A stretch of 64,000 nt of DNA, taken from the NCBI GenBank assembly GCA_963836915.1, contig CAWILH010000002.1, positions 1,116,001 through 1,180,000 on the forward strand, given 5' to 3'. This stretch comes from Cryomorpha sp963836915. GTDB lineage: Bacteria; Bacteroidota; Bacteroidia; Flavobacteriales_D; Cryomorphaceae. Position numbers and translations under genes: made by a program. Shown here one piece after another: positions 1 through 8,720 of this stretch; positions within the stretch are counted from its first letter, which is position 1; every line of letters starts with the position of its first letter. The notes under the pieces were generated by a model that ran no database searches, had not been told where the DNA came from, and saw nothing but the letters and a program-made list of their open reading frames with translations.

Positions 1-1
1 A

Positions 2-211
2 GCCAGAGATAAACCTCAGCGGTAAGCGAATGTTTCTTTTTGCCGTGGCGCCGAGCCAGAACTTCCACAGGGATTTGAAGTTCCATTCAAGCGCACTGCG
101 GCATTTTTTAAAATGAAATACAGTGAGGGAGCCTATTTCTGCTCACGCGGCGATAGCTTGCTGCGCATTGAGCAGTCGGCAAGGGATTTACTGGATCGCA
201 TAGGTGGCTAA
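2..211 (+). CDS. 3' end of an unrecognised gene (partial, possible frameshift)
   Basis: An open frame ends at the TAA at 209-211. Its last ~60 codons look like real coding sequence, with mixed hydrophobic and charged residues, several Arg/Asp/Glu pairs and ordinary codon use. In that frame there is a stop at 23-25, while the neighbouring frame is open from position 3 to a TGA at 114-116 and also reads like protein. A single missing base around 45-55 would join the two halves into one C-terminus. I do not recognise the family. The start lies outside the window. Other single-base breaks in this window make a frameshift plausible, but with so little sequence this is a weak call. Confidence 0.3.
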
Positions 212-451
212 ATGCATCGGCCGCACATGATAGTTAGCAGAAGTAGACCTTAGAATATTTTTCATTCTGAACAGTCAGGGTAGAGAAATAACTAATATTA
301 GTGATTGCAAATTTTAATAATTAAAATTTGTGAAAAACGCACAGTCACTTGTTAATTACTTTAGGGATCGCCGATCATTAACCATCAGATAATGTAGACC
401 TTTCGCCCCAAATTAATCCTTAATTTCAATCTTTAACTAAAAACAGTAATT

Positions 452-1096
452 ATGAAAAAAGTATTACTTGTGGCCGTTGCGGCCGCATTTATCGGGAGCT
501 CAGCAATGGCTCAAGACGTAATGAAGCAGACAGGTGGTGAGAACAACGTAGAAGTTCTTTTTTCACCCTTAGGCGGGAATCCAATTGGAATCAATGGAAT
601 CAAGTACCGGAAATTTACTTCGGCAACAACGGCTATCAGGGGTACAGTCTTTTTAGGGTTCAACAGTTCAAAAGACCTCAGCACCGATTTTGATGGAACC
701 GAATTGAGAGAATTGGAAGCGACTTCCAATGAATTCAACTTCTCGATCGCTCCAGGTATTGAGCGCCACTTCGTTGGAACAGATCGACTATCTCCCTACT
801 ATGGTGCCGAAGTTATCCTGGGGTTTGCAACGATGCGGGATGCAGAAGAGCAACTCTCTTTGGAAGATCCAGCTGATATCACAATTGTTGAGACAGAAAC
901 GACCAATGGGTCTCTCACATTTGGTGCAAATGCCTTCGCAGGAGTTGACTATTACTTCGCTGATAATATCTATCTTGGATTTGAATTCGGTTTTGGATTG
1001 GCGTTTACTACCAATTTCGACACTACAACATCTACTTCTGGAAGGGAAGATGTAGAAACACCCAATGGAAACTCTTTCAATGTGGGCCTACAGTAG
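452..1096 (+). CDS. Outer-membrane beta-barrel protein, frameshifted at the last strand
   Basis: The product is 214 aa with a Sec signal peptide (residues 1-20, MKKVLL...SAMAQ) followed by alternating polar and aromatic strands, as in the small Bacteroidota outer-membrane beta-barrel families. It should sit in the outer membrane; its ligand is unknown. The listed frame stops at 1094-1096 after FNVGLQ, which is not a barrel ending. In the frame that starts at the cct codon at 1087 the sequence reads on for 13 residues and ends AIRAGFLF, then a TAA at 1126-1128. That is the classic final strand with a terminal Phe. One base missing from the ggg run at 1084-1086 explains this exactly (gtg ggN cct). 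I therefore think the true gene is 452-1128. Confidence 0.75.
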   Translation: MKKVLLVAVAAAFIGSSAMAQDVMKQTGGENNVEVLFSPLGGNPIGINGIKYRKFTSATTAIRGTVFLGFNSSKDLSTDFDGTELRELEATSNEFNFSIAPGIERHFVGTDRLSPYYGAEVILGFATMRDAEEQLSLEDPADITIVETETTNGSLTFGANAFAGVDYYFADNIYLGFEFGFGLAFTTNFDTTTSTSGREDVETPNGNSFNVGLQ

Positions 1097-1162
1097 TAAG
1101 CGCAATTAGGGCTGGTTTCCTTTTCTAAAATTTCTTATTTTCGTAGCTTAATAAAAGCAGAA

Positions 1163-2074
1163 ATGATGAAAAAGAAAAAATATACAAGTATGATTAAGTC
1201 TGTTGCGGTTATTCTTTCCGCAACAGCACTTCTTATGGCCTGCTCAAAGGATTATAGCGATAATCCTGCTGAGAGCCAAACACCTGATCAGGGAAGCAAA
1301 AAGATCACCAACAAGGCAGAACAGCAAAGAATTGATGCTGGTATTGCACGCTTGCCCGGTCTTGCGATATACAATGAACCAAGGGATTCTTATATACTGC
1401 TCGACTTGAACAATGCGAAAAACGGTTTCAACTTTGCTTCTGCCGATGCAGCTGTGAGTTTCTCAAGCCCTGACGGCTCTGTCACTTTTGTTCAGGCTCC
1501 CGATGGTAGTTTCTATCAAGTTGTTACTCCCGGCAGTGGAACTGGCGGAAGCGGCGGCGGTGTAGTTACCGCAGGCAATCTTTCCCTTTCGATGGATTAT
1601 GTTTTTTGTTTCTCGTCTGGAGATGATTTTTTCGGAACTGGTTTGTTCGATGTTGACGATGGTTTTGATGGTTTCTCTGGAGCTGTCGGTATTTCTGGAA
1701 ATTTTGAAGCATTAGAGAATGGCGAAGTGGATGATGACGCCGACCCATTCGATTTCTTCAACGGATTTGCAGCCTTTTATGCTTTTGATGGAACTGCCGA
1801 AGGAAACTATGATGTGATCGATTTCTTTTCTGCAGAGACAGAGACAGATATCTCATTACAAGGAAAAGGGATTGCCTTCCTTTTATCGTTTGTTGGCGAT
1901 GGTGGAATCTTTTTCTCTTCTGACGGTGAAGTTAGTTTTTCTGGCGGCTCCGTAAGTTTTAATGGAACCTATCTTGGACTCACTGATTTCCTTTTATCCT
2001 TTGATGAAGATATTGATGACGAAAGTCCTCAATATGAAGAAGTGCCAGGCTCAGGAACTATCTTTTGTAATTAG
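1163..2074 (+). CDS. Secreted lipoprotein of unknown function
   Basis: A 303-aa protein with a lipoprotein signal peptide: basic start, hydrophobic core, lipobox LLMAC with Cys27. The mature part opens with a Ser/Asp/Gln-rich tether. A Gly/Ser linker (about residues 125-135, GTGGSGGG) then leads into a Phe-, Gly- and Asp-rich domain that ends in Cys-Asn. The repeated F-D-G and F-S-G patterns suggest a beta-rich fold. I recognise no named family. It lies 34 bp after the corrected end of the barrel gene and is followed by a strong hairpin terminator, so the two may be co-transcribed. Two start codons are adjacent (ATGATG); either gives the same signal peptide. Confidence 0.7.
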   Translation: MMKKKKYTSMIKSVAVILSATALLMACSKDYSDNPAESQTPDQGSKKITNKAEQQRIDAGIARLPGLAIYNEPRDSYILLDLNNAKNGFNFASADAAVSFSSPDGSVTFVQAPDGSFYQVVTPGSGTGGSGGGVVTAGNLSLSMDYVFCFSSGDDFFGTGLFDVDDGFDGFSGAVGISGNFEALENGEVDDDADPFDFFNGFAAFYAFDGTAEGNYDVIDFFSAETETDISLQGKGIAFLLSFVGDGGIFFSSDGEVSFSGGSVSFNGTYLGLTDFLLSFDEDIDDESPQYEEVPGSGTIFCN

Positions 2075-2093
2075 AACTTCAATTTTTCGATGT

Positions 2094-2121
2094 AAAAGCC
2101 CCCACATGGGGGCTTTTTTTA
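2094..2121 (+). terminator. Rho-independent terminator after the lipoprotein gene
   Basis: GC-rich stem (aaaagccccc pairing with ggggg-ctttt, loop acat) followed by a run of seven or more T. The A-run on the 5' side lets it work in both directions. It lies between the convergent lipoprotein and radical SAM genes and ends at the last codons of the latter. Confidence 0.85.
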
Positions 2122-3183
2122 TTGGAACAAATCCATTTGGCCACCCTTAAACGGGCGCTGAAAAGCAGAAGTATTCAACACCAGCTTCTTAGCATTGGGC
2201 AGGTATTGATTTTTGGCAAGCCGGAAGGCATCCTTTACCATCTCGGCATAAGGCCCTTCCCCACGCATCCGGGTTTTAAAACGGCTGTCGCCCAGCTTTC
2301 CACCATGCGCTTCTGCCACCTGATGCAATACCTTGTCTGCCCTGTCGGGATAGGCTTCCCTGATCCAGCTTTCAAAAACCTGTTCGACCGGTCCGTTAAG
2401 GCGTACCATGGTATAGCCTACATCTAAGGCTCCGCGGCTGGCTACTTCCTTTACGATTGGCAATATCTCGTGGCTCGTGAGCCCTGGGATGATCGGCGCC
2501 ATATTTACCCGTACGGGAATGCCGGCTTTTGCCAATGCTTCTATCGTAAGCAAGCGCTGTGCAATAGATGCCGTGCGGGGCTCCATGCTGCGGCGCAGCT
2601 TCTCATCAAGGGTGGTGATGGAGATCGTGACGCTCGCCAGATTTTCGGCCGCCAGATCTTTCAAAATATCGGTATCCCTGCGTATCAGCGCGTTTTTGGA
2701 GATTATTCCCACGGGATTGCGGTATTCCCGAAAAATTTGAAGCAGGCTACGTGTGATCTCAAGCTTTCGCTCAATGGGTTGGTAGCAGTCGGTATTTCCC
2801 GAAAGGGCAATGACGGCTGGCCTATAGGAAGGCTTGTCAAAATAGGCAATGAGCAGCTCGGCAGCATTTTTCTTGACCAATATCTTCTGCTCAAAATCGA
2901 GTCCTGCCGAATAGCCCCAGTATTGATGCGATGGCCGGGCATAGCAATAGGTGCAACCATGTTCGCAGCCTTGATAGGGATTGATCGAAAAGTCCATTCC
3001 CACGTCGGGACTTGTGACCTTATTGACAATCGACTTTGGGAATACCTCTTGAAAATGGGTGTCGCGCCCTGCCGAATCATCCGGCAGGTCTATCCCTTCA
3101 GGGTGCACGACTTCATACTCCAGTTTCGAAAATCGGTTGTGGGGATTATTGTCTGCTCCCCGCCCTCTCCTTTGCTTTGCCAT
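2119..3183 (-). CDS. PA0069-family radical SAM protein
   Basis: A 354-aa radical SAM enzyme. The cluster motif CEHGCTYC is at about residues 73-80 (CxxxCxxC); its three Cys would bind the [4Fe-4S] cluster that cleaves S-adenosylmethionine. The N-terminus is Arg/Gly-rich (KQRRGRGADNN), and the GNTDCYQPIE and SRFKTRMRGEGPYA segments are typical of the PA0069 family related to spore photoproduct lyase. The substrate is not known. It is soluble and cytoplasmic. It is convergent with the lipoprotein gene and divergent from the PKD protein gene (about 125 bp between starts). The protein looks complete. A long plus-strand open frame across this gene is only its antisense shadow. Confidence 0.9.
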   Translation of the reverse strand: MAKQRRGRGADNNPHNRFSKLEYEVVHPEGIDLPDDSAGRDTHFQEVFPKSIVNKVTSPDVGMDFSINPYQGCEHGCTYCYARPSHQYWGYSAGLDFEQKILVKKNAAELLIAYFDKPSYRPAVIALSGNTDCYQPIERKLEITRSLLQIFREYRNPVGIISKNALIRRDTDILKDLAAENLASVTISITTLDEKLRRSMEPRTASIAQRLLTIEALAKAGIPVRVNMAPIIPGLTSHEILPIVKEVASRGALDVGYTMVRLNGPVEQVFESWIREAYPDRADKVLHQVAEAHGGKLGDSRFKTRMRGEGPYAEMVKDAFRLAKNQYLPNAKKLVLNTSAFQRPFKGGQMDLFQ

Positions 3184-3309
3184 TGTTTCAAAGGTATCAA
3201 AAGCCCTTATAACTTGAGCTTATCAACAAGACCATACCCACGGTTTACAATTTTATTTTTGGCTCGACCCAACCTTTGGCCATCGGCATACGTGCATAGA
3301 ATAAAAGCC

Positions 3310-4560
3310 ATGAAAAAATCTTTACAAATCCAATTATCACTCCTTGCCGCGCTTTTTGCCGCATCGATAGCCATGCCCACGAAAGGTCTGGCGCAATCGG
3401 TAACCGTAGAAGGTACCGCAACATTAAATTCAATTCCCGAAGCCGGCATAGCCGTGGAAGCCCACGTAGTATTTGACTATAATTCAGCAACCCCCGATTC
3501 CGTCTTTACCGGCATTACCGATGTAAACGGTTTTTATTCTATCCCCTTTAATGCTGGGTTCTATGTTGACTCTGTTTTCGTGTCTATCTCAGGCTGCCCC
3601 ACTCAGTTTTTCGTATTCTACCCAAGCCAGTATGAAGCCGGTGACACGTATGATATAAACTGTAATACGGCACCATTTGAATACTTCGTAAATATCGGTG
3701 TAGGAAATGCAAGTTCCAATCCATTGGAAAAGCTTTTCACTTCAAATCACAACGGACTGGCCATTAGTTATCTATGGACAATAGATGGACAAAGCTTTAG
3801 TTCTGAAGATGTGCTCTATCTGTTCTCATCCGAAGGCGAATATGTGGTAAGCCTTACAGTCAATTTTGATGACGGCACCTCGGTTTCTGATGAGCACACC
3901 GTATCCGTCGGCAGCTCCACGGCTTGCGATGCATACTTTTTTGCCGCGAGCGATTCTAGCGGTAGCGGTGGTGATGTAGTTCTTATAAACTCATCGACCG
4001 GGCAAAACCTTTCCTATCATTGGGATTTCGGGGATGGTGCTATGAGCAACGATCCGTATCCCACACATGATTATGCAGATGATGAGCAAGAATACGAAAT
4101 ATGCCTTTCCGTGTCAAATCAAAGCTGCGTAGATACCATGTGCCAAACGCTGCTTCCCATTGATGGACCCGGTATAGCCCCATACAGCGGCGATGGTATG
4201 ATTCCGGTTTATGCCAGTACCGGCCTGGCGCGTGCAAAGTCGACAGGCTTTACGCTAAACGTGATCCCTGTGCAAAGCACCATCCTCGGCCTTGCGCAAA
4301 ATAAAAGGTCGATCGAATTTGAGCTCTACCCCAACCCTACCCAAGCAGCACTTTTCATTCATGCCAGTAGCTTGGATGCTACGAGCAGGATCACGGTGAT
4401 GGATATCAGCGGAAGAATGGTCTATGCCGCACGGGTAGGTGAAATTTCCACCAACGGCACTTACGGCATTGATACAAATCAATTTCCCGAAGGTATTTAT
4501 ATCCTTCAGGTAGCGACTGGACAAGGGCTGGGCGTTCAGAAATTTGTCAAGACCCGTTGA
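3310..4560 (+). CDS. Secreted PKD-domain protein with T9SS type A sorting domain
   Basis: A 416-aa exported protein. It has a signal peptide ending near GLAQ (about residue 29), a carboxypeptidase-regulatory-like beta domain with a VNGFYSIPF turn, and one or two PKD domains (signature HWDFGDG near residue 240). The last ~80 residues form a type A sorting domain: YPNP, then DISGRMV, FPEGIYILQV and a C-terminal KFVK. Proteins with this tail cross the outer membrane through the T9SS and are usually anchored at the surface or released. The ATG at 3310 is chosen because it opens the signal peptide; the frame extends 840 bases upstream, but that stretch is antisense to the radical SAM gene. PKD folds commonly mediate adhesion or carbohydrate contact; that role is inferred. 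Confidence 0.85.
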   Translation: MKKSLQIQLSLLAALFAASIAMPTKGLAQSVTVEGTATLNSIPEAGIAVEAHVVFDYNSATPDSVFTGITDVNGFYSIPFNAGFYVDSVFVSISGCPTQFFVFYPSQYEAGDTYDINCNTAPFEYFVNIGVGNASSNPLEKLFTSNHNGLAISYLWTIDGQSFSSEDVLYLFSSEGEYVVSLTVNFDDGTSVSDEHTVSVGSSTACDAYFFAASDSSGSGGDVVLINSSTGQNLSYHWDFGDGAMSNDPYPTHDYADDEQEYEICLSVSNQSCVDTMCQTLLPIDGPGIAPYSGDGMIPVYASTGLARAKSTGFTLNVIPVQSTILGLAQNKRSIEFELYPNPTQAALFIHASSLDATSRITVMDISGRMVYAARVGEISTNGTYGIDTNQFPEGIYILQVATGQGLGVQKFVKTR

Positions 4561-4599
4561 TTAATCATTCCTTTGTAGCAACCATATAAATGAAATCTT

Positions 4600-4624
4600 G
4601 TGGGATGGGCTCTGCCCATCCCAC
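4600..4624 (+). terminator. Perfect 11-bp hairpin after the PKD gene
   Basis: gtgggatgggc and gcccatcccac pair perfectly around a three-base loop (tct). Only three T follow, so termination is uncertain; it may instead be an interspersed palindrome. Its position argues that the sigma-factor start lies after it. Confidence 0.45.
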
Positions 4625-4642
4625 TTTACGGTATATAGAACC

Positions 4643-5182
4643 TTGGAAGGTGCGGTAATAGAAGGGTGTAAACGAAGCGAGAAGCGGGCTGTCAAAAAAT
4701 TTTATGACAGCAGCGCAGGATGGATGCTTGCCGTAGGCATTCGCTATATCAGCGACCGGAATGAAGCGCTGAGTGTGGTGCACCTAGCCTTGATGGCTGC
4801 CTTGGAATCTATCCATGGTTTTGACACGTCAAGAGATGCGTCCATCGAAGCTTGGTTGAAAACGATATTGATCCGGAAATTGATCGATTATAACAGAAAG
4901 GTAGAAAAAGATATTGGTGAAGAACGGCCGGCCATGGAGCTGAAATATTCAGTAAACGAAGGTGAAGAAAGCGCCCGTAAAAGCGATCTCATTAAATTGA
5001 TCAATACCTTACCAAAGCAATCCAAGAGCGTATTTAACCTTTTTGCAATTGAAGGTTACTCGCATAAAGAGATTGCAGGTATAATGGGTATTTCGGAAGG
5101 TACGAGCAAATGGCATCTGAACAATGCCCGGAGCAACCTCCAGAGAAGTTTGAAAAAGCAAGAAGAGCATAGAATAATATGA
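4643..5182 (+). CDS. ECF-type RNA polymerase sigma factor
   Basis: Extracytoplasmic-function sigma-70 family factor of about 179 aa. The region-2 helices (MLAVGIRYISDRNEA...) are followed by SIEAWLKTILIRKLIDY, then region 4 with its helix-turn-helix LFAIEGYSHKEIAGIMGISEGTSKWHL near the C-terminus. It would direct RNA polymerase to a small regulon in response to an envelope signal. The frame opens at 4598, but that part encodes the palindrome at 4600-4624, so I prefer the TTG at 4643, which gives the usual start just before VIEGCKRSEKRAVKKFYD. Its TGA overlaps the ATG of the next gene by 4 bases, so the membrane protein is probably translationally coupled and may hold or sense for the sigma factor. 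That role is inferred from position only. Confidence 0.85.
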   Translation: MEGAVIEGCKRSEKRAVKKFYDSSAGWMLAVGIRYISDRNEALSVVHLALMAALESIHGFDTSRDASIEAWLKTILIRKLIDYNRKVEKDIGEERPAMELKYSVNEGEESARKSDLIKLINTLPKQSKSVFNLFAIEGYSHKEIAGIMGISEGTSKWHLNNARSNLQRSLKKQEEHRII

Positions 5183-6648
5183 AAGACCAAGAGATAGATG
5201 ATTTTTTCAACTCTGGACTCGATGGACACGTTGAGCCGATAAGCCCTAGCGACTGGGACAGCTTCCGTACAGCCTTTTACACCCCCAAGAAGGCCTTTTG
5301 GGCGCGGTGGAGAATATTTGCCATATTTCTTACTGGCGCTGCCGCGGTGCTCGCCTACGTGCTTTTGCCCTTAGACCACTATACGCCGAGGGAAGAAAAT
5401 CCCGCTACTGCGAATTTATCCCAGCGCGTTCAAAATTTGACATCGGAGCCTGCCAAGGTCGAATCTGCTCTTACAGACAATGTGCAAGAAAAAATGCTGC
5501 CCGAAAAACTCGCAACGACTGATGAAAATGGAGATACCGCTGGCAATGCATCCTATTCCAGCGATGCTAAAAAGCCAGGAGCAGTAGGCGTAGAAGGAGC
5601 CATCGAAGACATGCAGGCAGCGGATATGGGCACCGGTGGTCAAAACAATCTGAGAAGCCAAGGAAGAAAGCAGTCCGCAGAACAAAAAGCATTTTCGGTA
5701 GGCAGAGCAGCGGAAAGCACGGCGCGCACAGGAAAAACTTACAACCTTGGTGCCGAAGGAACTAAGCCGCTTGCTGGCGGTACGAATACTTCGCCAAATA
5801 GCGCCGGGCATAATAGCATGATGCGCCCCGAAGCTCGATCTCAAAACGACCAAACCGCGACAAGGGACAATCAATCTCAACTTGGCAAAACACTTCAACG
5901 CGGGCCTACAGCCGCTCCCCTAGCTATGGCAGAACCTAAAAGAAGCGCGCAGCTTGACGAAAGTGAAGCGGAAGGATACGTGATCCTGCGCTCAACACTC
6001 GATCGCATACCTATTTTGATACCATCACCTGCACCACTTGAGATGGCCTTGCTTCCGGTCACGTCGGAGCCTGATTATCTCCCTAATAACCTGTCCCGTT
6101 TTGGTGCAGGACTATTTATAGGTTTTGAGTTAAATTCCGTATTGGCCAATAGCTATAATATTGGATTGATGGGCGTTTATGAATTACCCCATTGGAAATT
6201 TGGCTTGGGCTTGGGCTATAAGTATATTGAAGGCGTCAGTTTAGATCAAACCTTGAGTGATGTGACGTATGGCTTCGACGACTATCAAAGAAGTCGAAAT
6301 GTTGAAACCACAACGATCGAAATGCTGCACATCCCCATTACAATAGGATATACTTTTGGGGATCTCAATGAAGTATTTGCTGGTTTCGATGCGTATCTGA
6401 TTTTACGCTCAACGCAAAATTTGAGTCCCATTGCAGAAAATGGCGCAACTTCTACTGAAAATTTTCGGGGACATTACCTAGATTTGACCCCCAACCGACT
6501 GGTGCCATCCTACCGCTTGGGGTACTCCCGCTACCTGAGTGAGCGGCTCAAACTGGCTTTGGGAGCAACCTACGCTACCCAATCTTGGCCACAAGCAAAT
6601 ACTGAACCCATAGGAGCTTTCATTCAACTCAATTTAACCGTAAAATAG
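5179..6648 (+). CDS. Single-pass membrane protein with C-terminal beta-barrel-like domain, sigma-linked
   Basis: A 489-aa protein with three parts. The N-terminus (residues 1-43) is acidic and cytoplasmic, with an SPSDWDSFR motif like those of Bacteroidota anti-sigma-type proteins. One transmembrane helix follows (about 44-64). A long low-complexity linker rich in Ala, Gln, Asn, Ser and Thr (about 65-285) leads into a C-terminal domain of amphipathic strands resembling outer-membrane barrel families (about 300-489). Such ORFs commonly follow ECF sigma genes in this phylum; whether this one binds the sigma factor has not been shown. The start overlaps the sigma stop (ATGA), and the next gene begins immediately after this stop, giving a tight three-gene unit. 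Confidence 0.65.
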   Translation: MKDQEIDDFFNSGLDGHVEPISPSDWDSFRTAFYTPKKAFWARWRIFAIFLTGAAAVLAYVLLPLDHYTPREENPATANLSQRVQNLTSEPAKVESALTDNVQEKMLPEKLATTDENGDTAGNASYSSDAKKPGAVGVEGAIEDMQAADMGTGGQNNLRSQGRKQSAEQKAFSVGRAAESTARTGKTYNLGAEGTKPLAGGTNTSPNSAGHNSMMRPEARSQNDQTATRDNQSQLGKTLQRGPTAAPLAMAEPKRSAQLDESEAEGYVILRSTLDRIPILIPSPAPLEMALLPVTSEPDYLPNNLSRFGAGLFIGFELNSVLANSYNIGLMGVYELPHWKFGLGLGYKYIEGVSLDQTLSDVTYGFDDYQRSRNVETTTIEMLHIPITIGYTFGDLNEVFAGFDAYLILRSTQNLSPIAENGATSTENFRGHYLDLTPNRLVPSYRLGYSRYLSERLKLALGATYATQSWPQANTEPIGAFIQLNLTVK

Positions 6649-7758
6649 ATGATCAGGCGGCTGCTATCGGTTTTGTGTATTGCACTGTTCATCTCAGCGT
6701 GCGAGAAGGATGAAATTCCCGGCGGAAACAGTTCGACCCCCATCTTTAACTATAACCTTAGCCTATCCGGACAGGAGTACTTGATTTCGGCAGGCCTTGA
6801 CAGTCTTTCGCTGCTACCCACAACTGCCCAAACGGATTCTTCGCTTATTTTCAGTTCGGTACTATCCAATCAAGATTGCGTTCCATGCGGAGTTTCGGTG
6901 GTGCTTGAGATCACATCGCCGGCAGGCTATGAAGCTGCTCTCTCGTCGAGCATCATCGATGATTTTCAAGGCTGGGACTTTTCCTTTACTACCGCTCCTG
7001 ACTCTGTGCTAACGTTTAACCTGGCCTTGAACACCGGCTTCGAGCAAATACCGGGATTCTGGTTTCTTGATGGTGCTCCGGTTTTGGCGGCAGCATCGGC
7101 AAATATTGATGTGCCGCTTCCTACGCCCGGCAACTACCGCATATCCTTCGACCCTGAGCCGCCCGGCTGCCACTCAAGCCCTGATCTTGAGATCAATTTT
7201 GTCGCGGTTTCCGATCCTTGCTATGGCACCATCATCCGTCCTACCGTGGGGGTTGATTCATTCTACGTAAGCCTAAGTCCGGCATTTGATATGGCAAGTA
7301 TCAATTTCCGTTGGTTCTCGGGTGATTCTACACTCGCCGAAAATAATTTTGGCATCTTCAGTCAAGGTCTCGACGGATTGGACAATGTATGCGTAGAAGT
7401 GAGTGATTCAAATAATTGTATCATTACCAGTTGCTTGAACCTAGAAAACCCCGGTAGCACGTGCCAACCAAATATATTCGTTGATTCCTTCAGCGAGCGT
7501 ACCGTAGCAATGCCCGATATAGCTGCAGGGGTGGTCATCCAATTTTTTGATGATCAAGGAAATGAATTTACTTCCGAAAATGCAGCGCAGGAAGCTTCGT
7601 TTTTTCAATTGCTATCTGCAGAGCACTATTCCGATCCGGCATTTCCCAATATGCAATTTGCCAAATTAACGATTGAGATGAGCTGTAAAGTGGTAGATCA
7701 AAATGGATTTGAACATGCCCTCGTCGGTCAATTGGTCACCGCAGTAGAAATCCCATAG
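6649..7758 (+). CDS. Lipoprotein of unknown function in the sigma-factor operon
   Basis: A 369-aa lipoprotein with lipobox FISAC (Cys18) after a short signal peptide. The mature part has several Cys pairs (QDCVPCG; CVEVSDSNNCIITSC) and beta-rich, Pro/Asp-rich stretches like Ig or PKD-type extracellular folds, but no clear PKD signature. No family is recognised. It starts at the base after the previous gene's TAG and so belongs to the same transcript as the sigma factor. Anchoring in the outer or inner membrane is likely from the lipobox; the orientation is unknown. Confidence 0.65.
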   Translation: MIRRLLSVLCIALFISACEKDEIPGGNSSTPIFNYNLSLSGQEYLISAGLDSLSLLPTTAQTDSSLIFSSVLSNQDCVPCGVSVVLEITSPAGYEAALSSSIIDDFQGWDFSFTTAPDSVLTFNLALNTGFEQIPGFWFLDGAPVLAAASANIDVPLPTPGNYRISFDPEPPGCHSSPDLEINFVAVSDPCYGTIIRPTVGVDSFYVSLSPAFDMASINFRWFSGDSTLAENNFGIFSQGLDGLDNVCVEVSDSNNCIITSCLNLENPGSTCQPNIFVDSFSERTVAMPDIAAGVVIQFFDDQGNEFTSENAAQEASFFQLLSAEHYSDPAFPNMQFAKLTIEMSCKVVDQNGFEHALVGQLVTAVEIP

Positions 7759-7912
7759 CTGGATTGCGCTCTCCGCCATCAGTGAAAAAATCCTTATTGG
7801 TTCCGAAATCCATTGGCAGCGCAGCTGCCGCTTCCTGCTTTTTTGTTCTATGGTTCAAACATTTATAGGTTGAATTGTTTATCATTGGAATAAATCCAAC
7901 TAAAAGAAGCCC

Positions 7913-8695
7913 TTGAGCAAGTCCGAAGACCAACCCAAAGAAACGAAACAGGTATTGCGCGAGCAACTGTACAACAGCATGCAGGAATACCGTCGAAGCA
8001 ATCTCCATCTCTTTATGAGCGCTACCACGGCTGGGCTCGAGATTGGTTTTTCAGTGCTATTGATGGGGATTTTATACACTGTTTTCCAAGACCATCTTGG
8101 GAGCGAACTGCTCCACTTTGTCACGGCTTTCGGATATCCATTGGGTTTCATCTTCGTTATTATTGGCGGTAGCCAGCTCTTTACAGAGCAGACTTCGCTC
8201 GCTGTGATGCCCGTGCTCAATGGACGCGTTGGTATTTTGGATCTGTTTAGGGTTTGGGCTGTGGTCTTCTTCGGAAATGTACTCGGCGGCGGGCTATTTG
8301 CCTTACTCATCACTTGGATAGGACCGGCCATGCACATTATCGATGGAGAGAGTTTTGGCCATTTTGCGAAAGTGCTTACCGACCCGGAGTGGTATATCAT
8401 CTTGGGCAGTGCAACGCTGGCAGGCTGGCTGATGGGCTTATTGGGCTGGCTGCTGTTCACATCGCAAGAGAGCCTCACCAGAATTATGGTCGTGGCACTC
8501 ATTACCTTGGTTATTGGACTGGGAAAACTTCACCACTGCATCGTGGGTTCCGTAGAACTGCTTTGCGCTATGCTCACAAGCCAAGAATTCGACCTAGCCA
8601 TTTATGGCCAGACCATGCTCTTCTCCGTGATCGGAAATATAATCGGCGGAGCCTTCTTCGTAGCTATTTTGAAATACTCTACCATTAAGTCATAA
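7913..8695 (+). CDS. Formate/nitrite transporter (FNT) family channel
   Basis: A 260-aa integral membrane protein with about six hydrophobic helices after a polar N-terminus of some 40 residues. The EQTSLAVMPVL loop and the GLGKLHHCIVGSVE segment match the FNT family, whose pentameric channels carry small monovalent anions such as formate or nitrite in the inner membrane. It is closest to the YfdC-like branch. The substrate cannot be read from the sequence. The start is a TTG preceded by aaaagaag, a fair ribosome-binding site. The gene stands alone, about 150 bp from the previous operon, and a repeat array begins 24 bp after its stop. Confidence 0.85.
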   Translation: MSKSEDQPKETKQVLREQLYNSMQEYRRSNLHLFMSATTAGLEIGFSVLLMGILYTVFQDHLGSELLHFVTAFGYPLGFIFVIIGGSQLFTEQTSLAVMPVLNGRVGILDLFRVWAVVFFGNVLGGGLFALLITWIGPAMHIIDGESFGHFAKVLTDPEWYIILGSATLAGWLMGLLGWLLFTSQESLTRIMVVALITLVIGLGKLHHCIVGSVELLCAMLTSQEFDLAIYGQTMLFSVIGNIIGGAFFVAILKYSTIKS

Positions 8696-8711
8696 TCGCC
8701 TTTCGGCAAAA

Positions 8712-8720
8712 GCTATTTAG
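8712..8720 (+). repeat. Left 9-bp direct repeat flanking the array
   Basis: gctatttag occurs here and again at 9566-9574, immediately outside the two inverted ends of the array. This is the pattern of a target-site duplication. The right copy forms the end of the photolyase gene. Confidence 0.6.

Noticed and set aside
2470..3309. Long plus-strand frame continuous with the PKD/T9SS gene
   Set aside because: It is antisense to the radical SAM gene, whose motifs are unambiguous; the secretion signal begins only at 3310.
7900..8502. 200-codon minus-strand frame within the FNT gene
   Set aside because: It is antisense to a recognised six-helix channel and Ser/Pro/Lys-rich without a family.
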